A DNA stretch of 64,000 nucleotides from Prostheceraeus crozeri (taxonomy: Eukaryota; Platyhelminthes; Polycladida; Euryleptidae): NCBI GenBank assembly GCA_907163375.1, contig CAJQUW010011508.1:622958-686957 (forward strand). Reading direction: 5' to 3'. The notes under the pieces are model-generated. The model saw only the letters and a list, made by a program, of their open reading frames with translations. It searched no databases and had not been told where the DNA came from. Numbering within the stretch: position 1 is the first letter of the stretch; every line of letters begins with the position of its first letter. Of this stretch, positions 59,795 through 64,000 are shown piece by piece. The position numbers were made by a program, and so were the translations under genes.

Positions 59795-61182
59795 TTAAGT
59801 TTTATCATATAACGTTTTATCAAAAGATAATTTAAATTTATTTTCACTAACTATTGATTCTTCATCATCATCATAAATTGATTCTTCAACATCATAAATT
59901 GATTCTTCATCATCATCATAAATTACACTTTTTGGGATTGGATACCATTCTCTTATTGGAATATCTAACTCTAAATTACATCTTTTATCTGATAATAATA
60001 TAATAGAGAAAAATATTGGTCTTTGTTCTGTTTTGGAAAATTTAGTAACACCACCATAATCTGAATCACTTTTAGTTTTTATTAAAGATGATAAAATTTT
60101 AAATTGATTAGATGTAAATCCTAATTTAAATTTTGTAGACCCGACACATAGTTGTCGAACAGTATCTTCAACTATACCATCATTATTATTTTCAATTGTA
60201 AGAAAATGAAATTTAGATAAATTTTGATTATATGTAGTATTAATATCATGTACATCAGTATGAGATATAAATTTTTCTTCACTTAAATTTTTATAATTAC
60301 TAATATTTTTTATAATCTTTCTTACCATTTACACCATTTTCAGATGTTTCAGAATCATCATCTATATTATCATCATCTATATTATTATCATCATTATTAT
60401 CATAAGATTCTTTAACATCGGGCAAAGCCCTAGAACCTTCGGTTCGTTTATTATGATTATGATTATGGACATTGTTAATAGTATAAGGTGTTGTCCACAT
60501 ATAAATTTTTCTTGTTGAGCTAAACCATTTATATAAGATTTTAACAAATTAATATTTAAATTGGAATACAATCCTATATATGTATCATCATCATATCTTT
60601 GCGGCATTTCTAATGTTTCTTGTTTATAAATTGTATCTCTATAATATACTTGACATAATAATTCTTCGTTATGCTTTTTACTCTCGATATGAATATTATA
60701 TTGGTTTTGTTCATCAACAAATAATCTAATTTTTTCTTTTGAAAAGGATTTTAATTTTTTAACTAATTCTTTAATATTAATATAATTGATAATTTTTTTT
60801 CTATCCAATCAGTATTACTAATTGGTAATACTGCTCTAATAAAACCATAAACATTATTATGACCTATTATAACCATATTTTCTTTATTTAATTCTACATA
60901 TGCAACATCATTATATTTGCTTACAATCTCCATAAATTTAATAAATGGATCACCTGGAAATAAACAATAGTTAGTTTCTATAGAAGGTAAACCTTTTGTT
61001 TGTTCCCTAAATATTTCGGCTTGTAATTGAAATAAAATATTAACATCTATACATGGATTTGTAATAGTATTATTATTATTATTATTATCAAAACATTTAT
61101 TTCCAAATCCCGTTGATCTCGTCGAATAAGAAGAACAGGATGATGCGGACGAATATAATTTTTTTAAATTTGCTTCATCCAT
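59795..61182 (-). pseudogene. Unknown companion gene of the polymerase, frameshifted
   Basis: Read from ATG 61182 in an A-tract context, ending near 59795 after an acidic repeat tail (DDDEESIYD). Frame changes fall at the T8 run 60793-60800, near the T5 run 60506-60510, and near 60310-60330; joined, it would be about 450 codons. No family is recognised with confidence. Alternating beta-type segments (VAYVELNKENMVIIG, KIRLFVDEQNQYNIHI, FFSIILLSD) are weakly reminiscent of a sliding clamp, which would suit a gene beside a polymerase, but this is speculation. Element k is embedded in frame. As read it is broken. Confidence 0.5.
60420..60445 (+). repeat. Double-hairpin element k, in the companion gene
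   Basis: GGGCAAAGCCC with GAACCTTCGGTTC. Read in frame on the minus strand as KRTEGSRALPD, the same phase as elements i and j in the polymerase, although the protein is unrelated. Confidence 0.85.
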
Positions 61183-61186
61183 TTTT

Positions 61187-61300
61187 TTATTTTTATTAGA
61201 AAAAAATTTGTTTTTTTATTTTTATTAGAAAAAAATTTATTATTTTATTTTTATTAGAAAAAATTTTATTTTTTTATTTTTATTAGAAAAAATTTCATTT
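61187..61300. promoter_or_regulatory. Divergent promoter region with four 29 bp repeats
   Basis: The whole 133 bp between the divergent starts at 61182 (minus) and 61316 (plus) is A/T tract sequence. ATTAGAAAA recurs at 61195, 61224, 61253 and 61282, an exact 29 bp period. It is the only place where two element genes diverge, so it probably holds both promoters. Confidence 0.55.
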
Positions 61301-61315
61301 TTTTATTGTTAAAAA

Positions 61316-62230
61316 ATGATGTTACCAAATGTTGGTGGAGGTGCATATATCCCGAATAATCGTGAATTAGAAATAGAGATAGAAAATTATATCATGAAAA
61401 CTGGAGATGTTTTATCTGGTCCATTGCATCTTTCTATTCTTCCGCAACAAAATACAGAGTTAACAAATAAACAATATGTTGATACACAAGTCAATGACTC
61501 AAAAGAAAAATATATAAACGATGTTTTGGTTCCACTGATGAATGAATTAAAGTTGCTTAAACTTAATGACAAATCATTAAACGAAAAATTATTAAAACTT
61601 GATAAAAAGGATAGAGAGCTAGAAGCAGATATAGCAAAACTTTTTAAAAAGATTTCTGAACAATCAAAAATTTTAATATTACTTTCTTTAAATTTAAAAT
61701 CTGCTGTAATTAAAAATAAACATCAGATAAAAATGTTAAAAGAACAATTAGAAGATGAAATAGAAAATCTACCTGAAAGAATTAAAAAAAATTTAAAGCA
61801 GTTACAAACTACATTCCAAAAAAGTGTTGATGAATTGAGTTCTAAAATTACTCAACAAATGAAAAAGATGAATAGAATAATAAATGAAGTAAACTCACTT
61901 AATCAAAAAGTTGATAAAATGAAAACTCTTAAAATCAATTTAGAAAATGAATTAAAGAAAAATTTACAAGAAAACTCTAAAGAAAATAAAGAACAGTTAG
62001 ATGCTGTTAAAAGACAATTAGATGTTCTTAAAATTAAGTTAAATGCTCTTAAAACGGCATTGAAGATTAATCAGCAGAAAATGCAAGTTAATAGAAAAGA
62101 AATTAAAGTACATCACACGCTGCTTGACGCAATAGATAAAGTGCAACAATCAATTAATAAAGTTATCTGGAAGTTGTTGTACATTTACAAACGTAAATCT
62201 TGGTCGGACCAAAGGTCCTCAGGTTTCTAA
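61316..62230 (+). CDS. Fibre-like coiled-coil protein with phage tail-fibre motif
   Basis: 304 residues, intact. After a short Gly/Pro N-terminus, residues about 28-60 read MKTGDVLSGPLHL, then TELTNKQYVDTQV. This matches the G-D-x-(L/M)-(S/T)-G-x-L...KxYVD pattern repeated in bacteriophage tail fibres. The remaining 240 residues are an almost unbroken Lys/Glu/Leu coiled coil, as expected for a trimeric shaft. No globular C-terminal head is present; the frame ends in a double-hairpin element that gives the last codons and the stop, so a head may have been lost. Probable role: host attachment spike. Function is inferred from the motif and the capsid-gene neighbours. Confidence 0.65.
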   Translation: MMLPNVGGGAYIPNNRELEIEIENYIMKTGDVLSGPLHLSILPQQNTELTNKQYVDTQVNDSKEKYINDVLVPLMNELKLLKLNDKSLNEKLLKLDKKDRELEADIAKLFKKISEQSKILILLSLNLKSAVIKNKHQIKMLKEQLEDEIENLPERIKKNLKQLQTTFQKSVDELSSKITQQMKKMNRIINEVNSLNQKVDKMKTLKINLENELKKNLQENSKENKEQLDAVKRQLDVLKIKLNALKTALKINQQKMQVNRKEIKVHHTLLDAIDKVQQSINKVIWKLLYIYKRKSWSDQRSSGF

Positions 62231-62233
62231 CCT
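62206..62233 (+). repeat. Double-hairpin element l, supplies the fibre stop codon
   Basis: GGACCAAAGGTCC (62206-62218) and AGGTTTCTAACCT (62221-62233), perfect 5-bp stems with 3-nt loops. The loop of the second hairpin carries the TAA that ends the fibre frame. Confidence 0.8.
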
Positions 62234-62249
62234 ATAGAACCTTGTCCAG

Positions 62250-62261
62250 AGGCTTTAGCCT
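62250..62261 (+). repeat. GC-rich single hairpin m
   Basis: AGGCTTTAGCCT, a 5-bp stem with 2-nt loop, between two complete double-hairpin elements in the gap after the fibre gene. Confidence 0.6.
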
Positions 62262-62264
62262 ATC

Positions 62265-62291
62265 GGACCAAAGATCCTGAGGTTATTACCT
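62265..62291 (+). repeat. Double-hairpin element n, intergenic
   Basis: GGACCAAAGATCC (one mismatch) and AGGTTATTACCT, a diverged tandem sister of element l at a 59 bp spacing. Confidence 0.7.
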
Positions 62292-62365
62292 TATCATAAA
62301 CGTAAATCTTAGCGCAAATATTAACGTAAATATTTTTTCCCAAGAGTCAAATTTAATCCTAAAAA

Positions 62366-62917
62366 ATGCCTATAATTTATAAACACAATCTTAAACATTT
62401 TGCTTCAAATAAAAAAATTGCTCATGAACCACGTATGAATCCTGTTCATCATTATGATAATAGAGAAACAGTTCACACGGAAGGAGCTGGCATCTTCTCT
62501 GGTATTGGAAGTATCGTTAACTTAATTAAAAATAATAAAGATTTGATTACATCTGCTGCAAAAGGAGCAGCTGCTATTGGTAGTACAGCTAGTGCAATAT
62601 CAAATGCTGTCAAGTCTCAAAACGAATTAAAACAACTAGAAGCTATTCGTAGACTTAGGAATGATTCTGAAGAACTAAAAAATTTAAAAAAACTTTCAGA
62701 GGAAACAAAAAATAAAATTGCTAACATAGCTGTTGGGGAAACCTTGAGGAGCGGAGCTCCGTCTGATAGTAAACATAAGAAGAAATCTGGCGTAGCCATA
62801 GAACGTTCAATTGAACCTACGGTTCGTTCAATTGAAGAAATAAGAGGAAATGGCGTGAGTAGCAACCTTCGGTCCAACCAGCAAAGCTGTAGCGGAGCTG
62901 GTCTAGCAAAATTCTAA
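62366..62917 (+). CDS. Small virion-type protein, pVI/pX-like candidate
   Basis: 183 residues, intact, ATG in CCTAAAAAATGCC. A basic N-terminus leads into a Gly/Ala-rich amphipathic and hydrophobic segment at residues about 39-83 (EGAGIFSGIGSIVNLI, then AAKGAAAIGSTASAI). A charged helix and a Lys/Ser/Arg tail follow. A short protein with this profile directly before the capsid gene is reminiscent of adenovirus pVI/pX-type minor proteins found in adintoviruses and Polintons, but there is no decisive motif. The C-terminal third is largely encoded by inserted hairpin elements (62748-62899), so the ancestral protein may have been shorter. Confidence 0.5.
   Translation: MPIIYKHNLKHFASNKKIAHEPRMNPVHHYDNRETVHTEGAGIFSGIGSIVNLIKNNKDLITSAAKGAAAIGSTASAISNAVKSQNELKQLEAIRRLRNDSEELKNLKKLSEETKNKIANIAVGETLRSGAPSDSKHKKKSGVAIERSIEPTVRSIEEIRGNGVSSNLRSNQQSCSGAGLAKF
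62748..62760 (+). repeat. GC-rich hairpin o in the minor virion gene
   Basis: GGAGCGGAGCTCC, a perfect 5-bp stem with 3-nt loop, read in frame as part of RSGAPSD. Confidence 0.65.
62788..62825 (+). repeat. Double-hairpin element p with a nested palindrome
   Basis: TGGCGTAGCCA (62788-62798) and an outer GAAC...GGTTC stem that has been opened by the palindrome GTTCAATTGAAC (62805-62816). GAACCTACGGTTC at 62813-62825 still pairs. It looks like an insertion into, or expansion of, the second hairpin. Read in frame as GVAIERSIEPTVRS. Confidence 0.75.
62879..62899 (+). repeat. Double-hairpin element r near the 3' end of the minor virion gene
   Basis: CAGCAAAGCTG (62879-62889) and AGCGGAGCT (62891-62899), one base apart. 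A weaker ACCTTCGGT stem precedes at 62865-62873. Together they encode most of the last 20 codons. Confidence 0.7.
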
Positions 62918-62928
62918 AATTATGTTTT

Positions 62929-63002
62929 TTAGTAAAATTTTTTTTAAGCAAAATTTTCTTAGCAAAATTTTTTTAGTAAAATTATTTTAGCAGAATTTTT
63001 TC
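62929..63002. promoter_or_regulatory. AT-rich short repeats upstream of the capsid gene
   Basis: Four imperfect copies of a TTTAG(C/T)(A)AAATT unit of 16-20 bp lie between the minor virion gene and the capsid ATG at 63045. It resembles the A/T-tract repeats in the 61.2 kb divergent promoter and may be the capsid-gene promoter. Confidence 0.4.
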
Positions 63003-63044
63003 TGTGTGTGAGAAAAACAAAAAGTCAAATTATTTTTTATAAAA

Positions 63045-64000
63045 ATGTCTTCGCTTATCGAAAATAAATTTAGATTAGACGATCCTCCGTTCGTCAGTTG
63101 CAATCAAAAAAAGAATGACTATATAAGAATTGCTATGAATCCCGGATCTTCCAGTAGAGTAAATACTGGAGGTGATTTAATTTTTGAAGTTGATAATCAG
63201 CAGAGTTATATATATCTACCTGATTCATTTTTACATTGTGAATATTCTTTGTATAGTGATGCCAATTTTACAACACCATTACCAGAAACCGATAATATTG
63301 CACTAGAGAATAATTTCTTTCCAAGATTATTTACACAAATGCGTTTAGATGTTGCAACTCAAAATATAGAAACAATAAGTGATTCTCCAGGTGTAATTGA
63401 TACAATGCTTAGATTTATAACAATTGGTGAAAATAATAAAAAGTATGAAATCGAAGGTTGGTTTCCTGATACTAATGATGGTATAATTGTTGATGATTTA
63501 ACTCACGCTGGAACAGATGCAGCAGGAATTGTGAAAGATGTAGAAAATATTGCAAAACATTTAAATAAAACAAACAATAGTGCATATAAAGAAAGACGTG
63601 AATTTAACAAGAAAAGTAAACAGACAGTTAATTGGTCATTGTCTCCATTATTCGGATATTTAGATTATGACAAAATATCATATCAATTAAAATTTAAATT
63701 AATAATTCATCGTACAGCAAATAATGAATTAATCTTTTTTGGTAAGACTGGAAAAAAAGCATATTTAAAAATTGATAGACTTGAATGGTGGATTAAGCAT
63801 ATTACTCCTAGTTTAGAGATTGAAACAGCTATTGCAAAAAGATTAAATACTAACAAACCAATTCCAGTAAATTTTCTAAAGCGTACTGCTAGTTCAGTAA
63901 CTTTTTCCGAACAAAGATTTAACTGGCATTTTACTAGAACTGCGAATACTCCAAGATATTTATTACTAACATTTCAAAGAAATAATTCTCCAAGTTTTGA
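63045..64000 (+). CDS. Probable double jelly-roll major capsid protein, 3' end outside window
   Basis: Open from ATG 63045 (ATAAAAATG context) through the window edge, 318 codons, no lesion. The sequence is beta-rich and acidic, with few charged helices. A conserved-looking block at residues about 240-262 (KIDRLEWW, then ITPSLEIE) followed by RYLLLTFQRN matches, from memory, the uncharacterised capsid-like proteins accompanying polymerase and ATPase genes in metazoan Polinton-like elements. The position next to a pVI-like gene and a fibre gene, together with the size, favours a major capsid protein, but the fold assignment is inference. Confidence 0.65.
   Translation, partial: MSSLIENKFRLDDPPFVSCNQKKNDYIRIAMNPGSSSRVNTGGDLIFEVDNQQSYIYLPDSFLHCEYSLYSDANFTTPLPETDNIALENNFFPRLFTQMRLDVATQNIETISDSPGVIDTMLRFITIGENNKKYEIEGWFPDTNDGIIVDDLTHAGTDAAGIVKDVENIAKHLNKTNNSAYKERREFNKKSKQTVNWSLSPLFGYLDYDKISYQLKFKLIIHRTANNELIFFGKTGKKAYLKIDRLEWWIKHITPSLEIETAIAKRLNTNKPIPVNFLKRTASSVTFSEQRFNWHFTRTANTPRYLLLTFQRNNSPSF

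Larger units (their letters stand above)
51250..64000. mobile_element. Integrated Polinton/Maverick-like (adintovirus-like) viral element, right end outside window
   Basis: From about 51.2 kb the sequence turns strongly AT-rich and densely coding on both strands. Diagnostic genes are a protein-primed family B polymerase with an N-terminal zinc finger, an A32/FtsK-type packaging ATPase, a probable double jelly-roll capsid protein, a fibre-like coiled coil and small virion-type proteins. That set is the core of Polintons, adintoviruses and Polinton-like viruses. A retroviral-type integrase and a cysteine protease, usual in Polintons, were not seen and may lie past 64000. Terminal inverted repeats cannot be assessed. 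The left boundary is uncertain between about 49.2 and 51.3 kb. Confidence 0.85.

Noticed and set aside
53079-62899. Double hairpins as a CRISPR array
   Set aside because: Units vary in sequence, are irregularly spaced, lie inside genes and have no conserved spacers or cas genes.

Overview
This 64 kb window is animal nuclear DNA, most likely from an aquatic invertebrate; the species cannot be fixed from the sequence. Host coding density is very low. Most recognisable content is eukaryotic mobile DNA: piggyBac, pogo/Tigger, a Penelope-like retroelement, a LINE fossil, foldback elements and MITEs. No tRNA, rRNA or CRISPR array was seen.

Layout. 1-5190: no gene seen. 5197-6752: a head-to-tail dimer of a Tigger-type non-autonomous element. 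7383-9088: a piggyBac transposase. 13881-40248: a tandem duplication of a roughly 9.7 kb unit. Copy 1 (13881-26740) holds a Penelope-like element with an intact 912-codon ORF. Copy 2 (26759-40248) holds a 3785 bp pogo-type element. Each copy preserves the other's empty insertion site, so both target-site duplications can be read directly. Both copies carry a LINE fossil, a roughly 2 kb nested-palindrome foldback element and a 391 bp MITE. 44098-44679 (minus): a compact cold-shock-like plus RING gene, the best host gene candidate. 45150-46200: remains of two other GIY-YIG retroelements.

From about 51.2 kb to the window end the sequence becomes strongly AT-rich and densely coding. This is an integrated Polinton/Maverick-like or adintovirus-like element, running off the right edge. 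Plus-strand genes encode a two-helix membrane protein, two unknown proteins, an A32/FtsK-type packaging ATPase, a coiled-coil fibre with a phage-tail-fibre motif, a small pVI/pX-like candidate and the first 318 codons of a probable double jelly-roll major capsid protein. The minus strand between 54.96 and 61.18 kb encodes a protein-primed family B DNA polymerase and an unknown companion, both broken by stops and frameshifts. No integrase or protease was recognised in the window.

The most unusual feature is a family of short GC-rich double-hairpin elements confined to 53-63 kb of this viral element. Each has two small stems with (mostly) 3-nt loops, a few bases apart. Stem sequences differ between copies while the pairing is kept. 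Several are read in frame inside the polymerase and its neighbour and encode a recurrent RTEGSRA-type peptide; others supply or abut stop codons. They resemble Rickettsia palindromic elements and fungal mitochondrial double-hairpin elements in principle. I know of no such description for Polinton-like elements.
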